Positions 8,395 to 16,096 of a stretch of 43,876 nt of DNA are shown in pieces. Position 1 is the stretch's first letter. Every line of letters begins with the position of its first letter. A model generated the notes under the pieces. That model saw nothing but the letters and a program-made list of their open reading frames with translations. It made no database searches and was not told where the DNA came from. The stretch comes from Nocardia ninae NBRC 108245 (lineage in GTDB: Bacteria > Actinomycetota > Actinomycetes > Mycobacteriales > Mycobacteriaceae), in NCBI RefSeq assembly GCF_007990755.1, contig NZ_BJXA01000076.1:1-43876 (forward strand), read 5' to 3'. A program made the translations under genes and the position numbers.

Positions 8395-9405
8395 TCAGCG
8401 CTCGCTGTCGAGCATCGCCATCTGCTCGGCGGCATACCGTGAACCGGCGATCTGCTCGGCGGGCACCGCGGCCTCGATGGTCGCCAACTCGTCCTCGGTC
8501 AGCGAAACATCCAGTGCGCCTACCGCTTCCGCCCAGCGCTCACGCCGCCGCGCACCGATGACCGGCACGATATCGTCGCCGCGGGTCAGCACCCACGCGA
8601 TCGCCAGCTGGGCGACCGAAACATCCTTGGCCGCGGCGATTTCGGCGAGCGCATCGACCAGCTTCAGGTTCCGGCTGAGGTTCTCGCCCTGGAAGCGCGG
8701 GCTGTGCGCCCGGAAGTCGTTGGCGGCGAACGTGGTCCCCGCCTGTACCGAGCTGCTGAGCAGTCCGCGCGACAGCACACCGTAGGCGGTGACGCCGATG
8801 CCGAGCTCGCGGCACAGCGGCAGGATCTCGGCCTCGATACCGCGCGAGATCAGCGAGTACTCGATTTGCAGGTCCGCGATCGGATGCACGGCGGCGGCGC
8901 GCCGGATGGTGTCGGCGCCGACCTCGGACAGCCCGATGTGCCGGACATACCCCGCCGCGACGAGCTCGCCGATCGCACCGACCGTGTCCTCGATCGGAAC
9001 GTTCGGATCGAGTCTGGCCGGACGGTAGACGTCGACATAGTCGACGCCGAGCCGCTGCAGGCTGTAGACGAGGAAGTTGCGCAAGGCCTCGGGCCGATTG
9101 TCCACACCACCCCAGGTACCGCCGGGACCGCGCAGCGCGCCGAACTTCACGCTCAGCACCACGTCCTCGCGCGGCCGCTCGGCGATGGCCTTGCCGATCA
9201 GTAGCTCGTTGTGTCCGGCACCGTAGAAATCGCCGGTATCGATGAGGTTCGCGCCCGCGTCGAGCGCGGCGTGGATGGTCGCGGTGGATTCGGCGTCGTC
9301 CGCGGCCCCGTACATGCCGGACATCCCCATCGCGCCGAGTCCGAGACGGCTGACGGAAGGCCCGGTCTTACCGAGCTGAACTGCGGGAATCTTCGATGTC
9401 GTCAT
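8395..9405 (-). CDS. Aldo/keto reductase lacking the usual catalytic His
   Basis: NADPH-dependent aldo/keto reductase, 336 aa, (alpha/beta)8 barrel. The catalytic-tetrad residues D56 (LIDTGDFYG), Y61 and K87 (LSVKFG) are present. The fourth position reads YRPARLDPNVPIED, so Ala130 stands where the second reductase in this window has His131. I believe this YRPAR form occurs in a natural subgroup, so it need not be inactive. I chose ATG 9405 (MTTSKIPAVQ) because family homology starts here; an upstream in-frame ATG at 9648 would overlap the divergent regulator. The gene is divergent from the MmyB-type HTH gene at 9506 with a palindrome between them. Confidence 0.9.
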   Translation of the reverse strand: MTTSKIPAVQLGKTGPSVSRLGLGAMGMSGMYGAADDAESTATIHAALDAGANLIDTGDFYGAGHNELLIGKAIAERPREDVVLSVKFGALRGPGGTWGGVDNRPEALRNFLVYSLQRLGVDYVDVYRPARLDPNVPIEDTVGAIGELVAAGYVRHIGLSEVGADTIRRAAAVHPIADLQIEYSLISRGIEAEILPLCRELGIGVTAYGVLSRGLLSSSVQAGTTFAANDFRAHSPRFQGENLSRNLKLVDALAEIAAAKDVSVAQLAIAWVLTRGDDIVPVIGARRRERWAEAVGALDVSLTEDELATIEAAVPAEQIAGSRYAAEQMAMLDSER

Positions 9406-9455
9406 GGGACCAGCCTGCGCTTCTTGCGGCGACCGCGGCAGAGATTGCTTATCGG

Positions 9456-9470
9456 GGGATCGCCGATCCC
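9456..9470. promoter_or_regulatory. Palindrome between the reductase and HTH genes
   Basis: GGGATC-GCC-GATCCC is a perfect 6-bp inverted repeat with a 3-nt spacer. It lies in the 100-base gap between the divergent starts at 9405 and 9506. It is a good candidate operator for the adjacent HTH protein, acting on both genes. Confidence 0.45.
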
Positions 9471-9505
9471 TGGCTGAGCGGCCCGACTCGAGGGACAGTG
9501 GAGCC

Positions 9506-10366
9506 ATGGACCGCACCGAGCTCGCCGACTTCTTGCGCCGCCGTCGGGAGCAGCTGACACCCGCCGACGTGGGTTTGCCGCCCGGTGTCCGGCGTCGCAC
9601 TCCCGGCCTGCGCCGGGACGAGGTAGCGCTGCTTGCGGGCATGTCCACGGACTACTACACCCGGTTGGAGCAGTCGCGTGGGCCGCGGCCGTCCATCCAG
9701 GTGCTCGCGTCGCTGGCACGCGCGCTGCGTTTCAGCAGCGACGAACGTGACTACCTCTACCACCTGTGCGACCAGTCGCCGCCGGGACGTGAGCTCACCG
9801 ACAAGCACGTCGGCCCCGGGATGATGCACCTGCTCGCAAAGCTGGACGACACCGCCGCCACCGTGGTCACCGACCTCGGTGAGGTGCTCGTGCAGAACCG
9901 CATGCACACCCTGCTCATCGGCGATCACGGCACTCGTCGCGGGTGGGACCGCTTCTACGCCTACCGCTGGTTCACCGATATCGAGTCGCGCGCGACCTTC
10001 CCCGAGGAGGACTGGGATCGCTTGGGCCGCCAGCACGTCGCTGACCTGCGGGCCACGGCCGCGCGCAGGGCAGGCGATGCCGACGTCGCCGAGTTCATCG
10101 GCGTATTACGTTCCGCGAGCACCGAATTCGACCGTCTCTGGGACGAACACGAAGTAGCGGTGCGGCTTTCGGACACCAAGCGTATCCAGCACCCGCAGGT
10201 CGGCTTGATCGACACGATCTGCGAAACGCTGCTCACCCCGAACGCCGCTCAGCGCCTGCTGGTCTACCTACCCCGCCCCGGCACGGACGCCGCGGAGAAG
10301 CTGGATCTGCTGCGCGTCATCGGAACGCAGACCCTGGGCGGCATCGAGGATCCCGCGCAAAGCTGA
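9506..10366 (+). CDS. MmyB-type helix-turn-helix transcriptional regulator
   Basis: A 286-aa DNA-binding protein. The N-terminal Xre-type HTH (about residues 5-85) includes RRTPGLRRDEVALLAGMS and YYTRLEQSRGPRPS, the signature of actinobacterial MmyB-like regulators. The C-terminal PAS-like MmyB ligand domain contains ATVVTDLGEVLVQNR, NRMHTLLIGD and the late HPQVG motif. Such domains are known or predicted to bind fatty-acid-like ligands. ATG 9506 was chosen for the MDRTELADFLRRRR start typical of the family. It is divergent from the aldo/keto reductase and probably controls it. It ends 5 bases from the convergent gene at 10372. Confidence 0.88.
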   Translation: MDRTELADFLRRRREQLTPADVGLPPGVRRRTPGLRRDEVALLAGMSTDYYTRLEQSRGPRPSIQVLASLARALRFSSDERDYLYHLCDQSPPGRELTDKHVGPGMMHLLAKLDDTAATVVTDLGEVLVQNRMHTLLIGDHGTRRGWDRFYAYRWFTDIESRATFPEEDWDRLGRQHVADLRATAARRAGDADVAEFIGVLRSASTEFDRLWDEHEVAVRLSDTKRIQHPQVGLIDTICETLLTPNAAQRLLVYLPRPGTDAAEKLDLLRVIGTQTLGGIEDPAQS

Positions 10367-10371
10367 TCGGA

Positions 10372-10998
10372 TCAGGGCGCCCCGGTGGCGTAGTCGAGCG
10401 CCGCGTCGATCGCGGGCTGACCGCCGCCCATGGCGAGGCCGGCCGCCGCGCCGATCGCGGCGCCGAGCACCGTGGTGATCGGCACCGTGATGAAGTCGAG
10501 CACGAAAAGTCCGAGCGGGAAGCCGAGCACGAAGCCGATCGCCGCGCCGATTCCTGCGCCCGCCAGCACAATCGGCATGGCCTTCTCGACCTCGGCGAAG
10601 AACCGTTCCTGGCTGCTGACATCGCGCAGCGGCGTCTGCGACATGTTGTCCGGAACGAGGGTGAGTCGGTGGCCCGACTCCTCGATGACCGGGTGCAGCG
10701 CCACTCGCTTGTCGCCGACGCGCAGCGCCATCGGGAGCGCGGCGACGACGTTGCCGTCGTGACCGGTCAGCGTGACGACCCGGCCGTCGTGGATCAGGTC
10801 GAAGCGACCGTCCTGAATGGTCGTCACCGCGGCGCGCCGATCCTCGGATGCCGCAACCTGATAGGCGATGTCGGCGAAGGATCCGCGCACATCGAGCGCG
10901 GTGTCGGGGGTGGTGGGATCCGCGTGCGTGGCGCTCGTGCCGATGACCGTGGCGACCAAGGCCAGCAGTGCCGTCGCGGCGATTCTGGAGACTCTCAT
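10372..10998 (-). CDS. Exported protein with glycine-zipper membrane region
   Basis: A 208-aa protein of unknown function. Residues 1-26 form a signal peptide ending in THA|DPTTP. A soluble part of about 120 residues follows, with TLTGHDGNVVAALP and HPVIEESGHRL. The last 70 residues hold Gly/Ala-rich helices (AGAGIGAAIGFVLGFPLG, then AAIGAAAGLAMGG) that could pack in a membrane. It resembles hypothetical secreted proteins common in Nocardia. Start ATG 10998 is preceded by GAAAGAG. No neighbour gives a clear clue to its job. Confidence 0.7.
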   Translation of the reverse strand: MRVSRIAATALLALVATVIGTSATHADPTTPDTALDVRGSFADIAYQVAASEDRRAAVTTIQDGRFDLIHDGRVVTLTGHDGNVVAALPMALRVGDKRVALHPVIEESGHRLTLVPDNMSQTPLRDVSSQERFFAEVEKAMPIVLAGAGIGAAIGFVLGFPLGLFVLDFITVPITTVLGAAIGAAAGLAMGGGQPAIDAALDYATGAP

Positions 10999-11112
10999 CG
11001 TGCTCTTTCGGTAGCGCTGCCCCTGCGCAGTGTTTTCGTCGGCGACAGTATCAGGCGCGGCCGGGACGGCGGTTCGGACCGGCAGAACAGCTCGGTCGCA
11101 GCGCAACTCGGC

Positions 11113-11583
11113 TCAACGCTCGAGTTCGCCGCTCAACCTGCGCAGGTAGCCGGCGAACCGCTGCCGATCGAGATCGTCCCAGTCGGCGGTGAGTTCGGTG
11201 AAGACCTGGCGCTGCCAGTCGCGCGCGTCGGCGAGCAGGCGCTCACCGCTCGCGGTCAGCGCCAAGGACGTTCGGCGCCGATCGTGCTCGGACTCGGCGC
11301 GGGAGAGGTGGCCCGCCGCGGTGGCGTCGCGCACCATCCGGCTGGCGCCCGAATGATCAAGTCCGAGTTGATGTGCCACCGAGGTGATGGTGGCCTCGGC
11401 GCCCTGCTCGACGGTGGCGGCTACCGCCTCGACCACCTGGATGTGCTGAGCGTGCCGTAATTCCTCGGGTAAGTCCGCAGAGGTCCGGTTGATCCAGCGC
11501 CGGGACCAGAATCGAACCAGTCGAAACAACGCGGGTCCGCCGTCGGCGGCGGTCCCAGGCTTGGCGGTCGCCCGTCTGCTCAT
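11113..11583 (-). CDS. MarR-family transcriptional regulator
   Basis: A 156-aa winged-helix regulator. The recognition part is TSVAHQLGLDHSGASRMVRDATAAGH and the wing is SRAESEHDRRRTSLALT, with D-x-R-R-R typical of MarR. ATG 11583 was chosen as the first start. It is divergent from the VOC gene at 11668, with two copies of CATGC-N5-GCATG between them, so it probably represses that gene and itself. The ligand is unknown. Confidence 0.9.
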   Translation of the reverse strand: MSRRATAKPGTAADGGPALFRLVRFWSRRWINRTSADLPEELRHAQHIQVVEAVAATVEQGAEATITSVAHQLGLDHSGASRMVRDATAAGHLSRAESEHDRRRTSLALTASGERLLADARDWQRQVFTELTADWDDLDRQRFAGYLRRLSGELER

Positions 11584-11613
11584 GGTGCCAGCCTAGCTGG
11601 CCCTCGCCAATAA

Positions 11614-11651
11614 CATGCGTATCGCATGTATATTTGCATGCAGTTCGCATG
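11614..11651. promoter_or_regulatory. Two MarR-type operators, CATGC-N5-GCATG
   Basis: The palindrome CATGC-N5-GCATG occurs at 11614-11628 and again at 11637-11651. Centres are 23 bases apart. The first extends to 7-bp arms, ACATGCG/CGCATGT. They lie between the divergent marR start (11583) and the VOC ribosome site (11658-11662). The arrangement fits two MarR dimers covering a shared promoter. Confidence 0.7.
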
Positions 11652-11667
11652 TTTATCGGAGGTAGCC

Positions 11668-12039
11668 ATGACCATCGTCTTGAATCACACGATCGTCCCC
11701 GCGAGGGACCGGCACGCCGCCGCAACGTTTTTCGCTGAGCTGTTCGGCTTGGCCGTCGGCCCGCCGAGCGGGCCTTTCGTGCCGGTCCAGGTCAACGCCG
11801 AACTCACCTTCGATTTCGACGACCGAGGGCGGGTCCAGCCGGGGCACTATGGATTCCTCGTCGACGACGAGACGTTCGACGCGGTGCTCGGGCGGCTGGC
11901 GCAGTGGCCCGCCGTCGATTACGGCTCAGCCCCGCAGCACGGGTGGAACCGGGCGATCAACCACCTCGGCGGCGGGCGGGGTGTCTACGTGCGCGCGCCC
12001 GATGGGCACAGCTACGAGCTGTTCACGGCGCTGCCATGA
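11668..12039 (+). CDS. VOC-family (glyoxalase/bleomycin-resistance-like) protein
   Basis: A 123-aa single-module VOC protein with paired beta-alpha-beta-beta-beta units. NHTIVPARDRHAAATFFAELFGL opens the fold and VRAPDGHSYELFT closes it; H6, H64 and the Glu in YELF are candidate metal ligands. ATG 11668 follows a strong GGAGG at 11658-11662. It is probably controlled by the divergent MarR protein, a pattern common for detoxification or dioxygenase-like enzymes. The substrate is not evident. Confidence 0.85.
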   Translation: MTIVLNHTIVPARDRHAAATFFAELFGLAVGPPSGPFVPVQVNAELTFDFDDRGRVQPGHYGFLVDDETFDAVLGRLAQWPAVDYGSAPQHGWNRAINHLGGGRGVYVRAPDGHSYELFTALP

Positions 12040-12051
12040 GCCGAATGTGAA

Positions 12052-13038
12052 TCAGGTTCTGGCCGGGCCGATCCGGCGTTTGCGCGGCTTGAGATGCAGT
12101 CCTGGCAGCGGTGGCGCCGGAATGCGCTGCTCGGGCGGGTGGCCGGCGATATCCGCAAAGCGGCCGAGATCGCGGTTCTCCCAATCGTTTCGGGCCGCCA
12201 CGATGTCCTCGTGGCTGCGGCCGACGAAGTTCCACCACATCACCAGTTCCTCGCCGAACGGCGCGCCGCCGATCAGCGCGAAATGCGCACCGGCCGTGCT
12301 GGTCAGCGAGATCTCCGCCCGGTCGGTGCCGAGGTACAGCAGCGGGCCCGCGGCCAGCGGGGTGCCGTCGACCGTCACCTCGCCCTCGATCACCATCAAC
12401 GCGTGCTCGAACCCGCGCTCCAGTGGGAGCGTGGCCGCGCCCGGTGCCAGCCGCACATCCGCGCCGACGATCGGCGTGTAGGCGGTGGCGGGGGAGGTGA
12501 CGCCGGCCAGCGTGCCGATCAGCACGATGGCTTGCAGCCCCGGCGCCTGATAAACGGGCAGGTCGCGATGCTGCTCGAAATGCGGGTCGATCCCGGTTTT
12601 GTTGCCGGGCAAGGCGATCCACAGCTGCAGGCCGTGCCCGGCGTGCGCGCCCGCGACACCGTATTCGGAGTGCGCGATGCCGCGCCCCGAGGTCATCAGG
12701 TTCAGCTGCCCCGGCTGGATCTGCACATCGGAGCCGACCGAGTCGCGGTGGCGGATCCGGCCGTCGAACGGCCAGGTCACCGTCTGCAGGCCGATGTGCG
12801 GATGCGGATCGATATCCGGCGACGCCCCGGTATCGGTGACCGTGGGCGAGCCGAAGTGATCCAGGAAGCACCACGCTCCGACGGTCGGCAGGTCCCGTTG
12901 CGGCAGTACCCGTTCCACGAAGACGCCGCGGACCCCGCCGAGCGGTACCTCGCGCGTCGGGTAGAGCTCGGCCACCGGGCCCGGACCGGGAGCGGGCTCG
13001 CACAGTGTCTCCGCCGGATGCGGATCGAGGTCGCTCAC
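12052..13038 (-). CDS. Pirin-family protein
   Basis: A 328-aa bicupin pirin. The N-terminal cupin has GVFVERVLPQRD, the metal-site pair DPHPHIGLQTVTW, and HRDS, followed by QPGQLNLMTSGRGIAHSE, all hallmarks of pirin. Bacterial pirins include quercetinases and redox-linked regulators. I chose GTG 13038 (VSDLDPHPAE); a GTG at 13074, only 4 bases after the upstream stop, is an alternative. It follows the AhpD-GNAT gene by 40 bases on the same strand, so the two are probably co-transcribed as a redox-response unit. It converges on the VOC gene with a 12-base gap. Confidence 0.88.
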   Translation of the reverse strand: MSDLDPHPAETLCEPAPGPGPVAELYPTREVPLGGVRGVFVERVLPQRDLPTVGAWCFLDHFGSPTVTDTGASPDIDPHPHIGLQTVTWPFDGRIRHRDSVGSDVQIQPGQLNLMTSGRGIAHSEYGVAGAHAGHGLQLWIALPGNKTGIDPHFEQHRDLPVYQAPGLQAIVLIGTLAGVTSPATAYTPIVGADVRLAPGAATLPLERGFEHALMVIEGEVTVDGTPLAAGPLLYLGTDRAEISLTSTAGAHFALIGGAPFGEELVMWWNFVGRSHEDIVAARNDWENRDLGRFADIAGHPPEQRIPAPPLPGLHLKPRKRRIGPART

Positions 13039-13078
13039 GATCGCGCCGTTCCGGGCGCTGTGCCGACGGTGCACACCC

Positions 13079-13873
13079 TCACCGGGTGATGCCCTTTCCG
13101 ATCACCTGCGCGTCGTACTGCGGGTGCTTGTCCAGGTAAGCCTTGATGAACGGGCACAGCGGGCGGATCACCCGGCCGCGCTCGATCACGTCCTCGATGG
13201 CGTGCTTGGCCAGCGTGCTGCCCAGGCCCTTGCCGGAGAACGCGCCGTCAATCTCGGTGTGCGTGAACACCGTCTCGTCGTCGCGCTCCTCGTACTCGGC
13301 GAACCCGGCGAGCTCGCCGCCGTAGGTCACCTCGTATCGGTTCTTCTCGTCGTTGCGGACAACCTTGGATTCCGAGGCAGCTGCGGTCATGGTCGACTTC
13401 TCCTTCGATGCGCGTACCGGATGCTTGCTGAGGATCGACACGCGATTGAACGCGCCGATCGTGGTGGCCGCCCAGATGACGACGGACAGCTGATCGTCGG
13501 TCAGATGCTTGCGGGCGAAAGCGTAGTCACGCTCCATTGTCGCCTCGTCCGGCAGCGTGGCGGTGATCTCGGCCAGCGCGAGGGCGGCCTGTTCCTGTGG
13601 TGTGTACAGCTCGGTGCGCCGCCACGCGGGCAGTACGGCGAGTTCCTGTTCGGTGTTCCCCGCGGCGAGCGCGGCCCGCTGGTGTGTGTCCAGGCAGAAG
13701 GCGCAGCCGTTGAGCTGGGAAACACGCAGGTTGATCAGCTCGATGAGCTTGCGGTCCAGGCCGACTGCGGCGCCTGCGGCGCGTACTTCGCTCGCGACCT
13801 TGCTGAGGGCGCGGAACGCGGCGGGCGTCTGCTTGTCGATCCAGACGCGGTCGTGCGATACATCGGGCTTCAC
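13079..13873 (-). CDS. AhpD-like carboxymuconolactone decarboxylase domain fused to a small GNAT-like domain
   Basis: One 264-aa frame holds two families usually made as separate proteins. Residues 1-155 are an AhpD/CMD-type alkylhydroperoxidase with C57-A-F-C60 and H64 (NGCAFCLDTH), and end in the normal IGAFNRVSILSKHPV. Residues 162-264 are a complete NATD1/YjdJ-type small acetyltransferase with GELAGFAEYEE and GKGLGSTLAKHAIED. The linker KEKST is encoded by the Shine-Dalgarno sequence of an internal ATG at 13390. So the cell may make the fusion, the free GNAT protein, or both. The GTG start at 13873 is the only good N-terminal choice. It probably heads an operon with pirin. Confidence 0.85.
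   Translation of the reverse strand: MKPDVSHDRVWIDKQTPAAFRALSKVASEVRAAGAAVGLDRKLIELINLRVSQLNGCAFCLDTHQRAALAAGNTEQELAVLPAWRRTELYTPQEQAALALAEITATLPDEATMERDYAFARKHLTDDQLSVVIWAATTIGAFNRVSILSKHPVRASKEKSTMTAAASESKVVRNDEKNRYEVTYGGELAGFAEYEERDDETVFTHTEIDGAFSGKGLGSTLAKHAIEDVIERGRVIRPLCPFIKAYLDKHPQYDAQVIGKGITR
13388..13405 (-). promoter_or_regulatory. Internal Shine-Dalgarno and ATG for the GNAT domain
   Basis: On the minus strand AAGGAG (13405-13400) stands 9 bases before ATG (13390-13388). This would start a free 103-aa GNAT protein (13079-13390, MTAAASESK). It is a better ribosome site than that of the full-length gene and suggests the ancestral second gene kept its own start after the stop codon between the two was lost. 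Confidence 0.65.
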
Positions 13874-14045
13874 TCCATTGGATGGTAGTGACCCGAGTAC
13901 CCGGTCGTACGGCGGGGGCCGGTTTAAACGGACCGGGGTCCGCGTTCATTTACACCGGCATACAGAACTCGTAGAGATCGTTCGGCACTGCTCGCGCGGG
14001 CCGGGGCGGGGGACAAACATGGAGGTCCGTAGAAGGAGAAGTGTC

Positions 14046-14216
14046 ATGAGGTTCCGCAACCGCACCGCCCCCACCTTGGTCGCCGCCTGCCGTCGCAGCG
14101 CGCACCGCATCTGGGCCAGGCAGGATCTCACCCCGCAGGAGCGGGCGAATCTGATGGCCGGGTGGACGCCGCCCGCCATCATCAGCGCCTCGCTGGGCGG
14201 GCGAACGTTCCACTGA
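14046..14216 (+). CDS. Small basic protein, unknown function
   Basis: A 56-aa frame starts at ATG 14046, 7 bases after a strong AAGGAG (14033-14038). It reads MRFRNRTAPTLVAACRR, then SAHRIWARQDLTPQERANL and MAGWTPPAII. The N-terminal half is rich in Arg (7 of the first 25 residues), with one Cys and no clear membrane helix. A strong hairpin follows the stop. The good start signal and terminator support a real gene. No family was recognised. Confidence 0.6.
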   Translation: MRFRNRTAPTLVAACRRSAHRIWARQDLTPQERANLMAGWTPPAIISASLGGRTFH

Positions 14217-14224
14217 GACAGCAC

Positions 14225-14256
14225 GGCCCGGCGATCCGTCTTCGGATCGCCGGGCC
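14225..14256. terminator. Perfect 14-bp terminator hairpin
   Basis: Bases 14225-14238 pair perfectly with 14243-14256 around the loop TCTT. It lies between the convergent stops at 14216 and 14286 and can serve both strands. There is no U-run. Confidence 0.75.
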
Positions 14257-14285
14257 GGCGCTCAGTTCGCAGATCTCGTCTGTTG

Positions 14286-14576
14286 CTAGATCTCGGTGAA
14301 TCGTCGCAGCTGGAACGGCTCGACCAGGATGTCGTCCAGGGCTGCCGCGCACTGCTTCAGATGCGGGGTCTCGAAATGCGCGGCCAAGGCGTCGGCGTCG
14401 ACCCACTCCTCGAGCAGGACGACCCGGCTCGGATCGGTGGGGTGCAGGTACAGCTCGTAGCCGAGGCAGCCGTGCTCGGCGAGGGTCGGCTCGATCATTT
14501 CCTGCAACACCTCGCGCAGCTCGGCCTCGCGCCCCGGCTTGGCGGCGAAGCGGACATTGAGCGTCAGCGTGGACAC
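14286..14576 (-). CDS. Antibiotic biosynthesis monooxygenase (ABM) domain protein
   Basis: A 96-aa dimeric ferredoxin-like-fold protein of the ABM/YgiN quinol-monooxygenase type. Motifs include VRFAAKPGREAELREVL, CLGYELYLHPTDPSRVVLLEEW and HFETPHLK, all close to YgiN-like proteins. GTG 14576 is preceded by CAGGAG. It follows the second aldo/keto reductase by 30 bases and is the third gene of a MerR-AKR-ABM operon, which points to quinone or dicarbonyl stress. The exact substrate is unknown. Confidence 0.9.
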   Translation of the reverse strand: MSTLTLNVRFAAKPGREAELREVLQEMIEPTLAEHGCLGYELYLHPTDPSRVVLLEEWVDADALAAHFETPHLKQCAAALDDILVEPFQLRRFTEI

Positions 14577-14606
14577 GGTTGAACTCCTGATCTGTTGTGC
14601 TGCTTG

Positions 14607-15614
14607 TTATTCCCGGCCTGCGGACGTGAAAGACATGTCCGCGTAGCGGTTTCCGGCTACCTGGCCCGCGATCAGTGCGAGCGTCGCCAATTCGTCGGCG
14701 GTCAGCTCGATGGTCGCGGCCGCAACATTATCGGCAAGCCGAGTCCTACTGCGGGTACCGGGAATCGGAGCCACCGAGAGTGCGTGCACCCGGGCCTGTG
14801 CGTGCAGCCAGGCCAGCGCGACCTGCGCCATGGTGATCCCGCGGGTCTCGGCGATGGCGCGCAGCGGCGCGAGCAGTTCCGCGTTGCGGGCCGCGTTGTC
14901 CTCGGCGAAGCGCGGAAACACCCGCCGCACATCGTCTTTCCCGAGTTCCTGGACCGCACCGGTCAGGAAGCCGCGGCCCAGCGGCGAGTACGGCACGAAG
15001 GTCACGCCGAGCTCGATGGCGGCGGGCACCACCGTCCGCTCGACATCCCGGGAGAAGATCGACCATTCGGACTGCACGGCGGCGATCGGATGCACCGTCT
15101 GTGCCGCGCGCAGCTCCGGACCTGTCACCTCGGACAGGCCGACCGTGCGAATCTTGCCCTGCTGCACCAGATCTGCCAGCACACCGACTGTGTCCTCGAT
15201 CGGCACCGACGGGTCGCGCCGGTGCATGTAGTACAGGTCGATCACGTCGATGCCGAGCCTGCGCAGGCTGGCCTCCACCGCGTTGCGGATGTACGCCGGC
15301 GAGTTGTCGATGCCGCGGTAGGCCGGATCGTCGGCCTTGCGAACGATGCCGAACTTGGTGGCCAGCACCACCCGATCGCGGTTGGCTCGCACGAAGTCGC
15401 TGAGGAACTCCTCGTTGTGCCCCAGGCCGTAGACGTCGGCGGTGTCGAACAGCGTGACGCCCAGTTCCAGCGCCCGGTCCAGCGTCGCCCGCGACTCGGC
15501 CAGGTCGCTGGTGCCGTAGAACTCGCTGATCCCCATGCAGCCCAGCCCCTGCACGCTGATCTCGATACCGCTGGTGCCCAGCGTGGTCGTCGGCAGCGTT
15601 CCGGTGGTGGTCAT
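14607..15614 (-). CDS. Aldo/keto reductase with complete catalytic tetrad
   Basis: A 335-aa NADPH-dependent aldo/keto reductase. The tetrad is complete: D57 and Y62 (FDTADVYG), K87 (LATKFG) and H131 (DLYYMHRRDPSVPIED). This contrasts with the first reductase in the window. The start ATG overlaps the stop of the MerR gene as ATGA (15611-15614), so translation is coupled. Gene order MerR-AKR-ABM suggests an inducible detoxification unit under the palindrome at 16107-16124. The natural aldehyde or quinone is not visible from sequence. Confidence 0.93.
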   Translation of the reverse strand: MTTTGTLPTTTLGTSGIEISVQGLGCMGISEFYGTSDLAESRATLDRALELGVTLFDTADVYGLGHNEEFLSDFVRANRDRVVLATKFGIVRKADDPAYRGIDNSPAYIRNAVEASLRRLGIDVIDLYYMHRRDPSVPIEDTVGVLADLVQQGKIRTVGLSEVTGPELRAAQTVHPIAAVQSEWSIFSRDVERTVVPAAIELGVTFVPYSPLGRGFLTGAVQELGKDDVRRVFPRFAEDNAARNAELLAPLRAIAETRGITMAQVALAWLHAQARVHALSVAPIPGTRSRTRLADNVAAATIELTADELATLALIAGQVAGNRYADMSFTSAGRE

Positions 15615-16066
15615 ACCTTGATCCCTTCACTGTCTTGCACGGTGATCGTGGCCGGCCGGGCAAGCTGTGCCTTGCCCTCGTAGATATCGATCTTGTAATC
15701 CAGCACGGCCACGGTCTGACGAAGTTCATCGATCTTGGCGAGGACCTCGGCGCGCGTGTTGCGGAACATCTCCAGCCGCTCGGGGAACGTCGATTCCCCG
15801 GCCCGCACCAGCTCGGCGTAGCGAACCATGTCCGCCACCGACATCCCGGTGGTGCGCAGCCTGCCGATCAGCGCCAGCCACTCCAGGTCGCGATTGCTGA
15901 AGCGCCGCTTGCCGGCATGATCCCGGCCCACGTAATCCATCAGCCCGATCCGCTCGTACCAGCGCAGCGTGTCCCGGCTCAGCCCCGACCGTTCGGCGAC
16001 CTCACCGATCGAATACCTCGGCTGTTCCCAGCCGCTACCTCGCTCGTCCCGTGCGCCTTCACTCAC
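15611..16066 (-). CDS. MerR-family transcriptional regulator
   Basis: A 151-aa regulator. The winged-helix DNA-binding domain (residues 17-85) reads YSIGEVAERSGLSRDTLRWYE then RFSNRDLEWLALIGRLRTTGMS. A long dimer helix follows with RAEVLAKIDELRQTVAVLDYK. There are no metal-site Cys residues, so it is the drug- or redox-responsive type, not the metal-sensing type. GTG 16066 was chosen; the domain starts soon after. An 18-bp perfect palindrome lies upstream between -35 and -10 elements spaced 19 nt, the classic MerR promoter design. Confidence 0.92.
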   Translation of the reverse strand: MSEGARDERGSGWEQPRYSIGEVAERSGLSRDTLRWYERIGLMDYVGRDHAGKRRFSNRDLEWLALIGRLRTTGMSVADMVRYAELVRAGESTFPERLEMFRNTRAEVLAKIDELRQTVAVLDYKIDIYEGKAQLARPATITVQDSEGIKV

Positions 16067-16096
16067 GATCCTCGCCCTTCCCGTTGAACATCGATG

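Noticed and set aside
13079-13873. AhpD-GNAT fusion as an assembly frameshift
   Set aside because: No frameshift is needed: both domains are in one frame with a full linker. A substitution removing a stop is the simpler reading, though resequencing could still change it.
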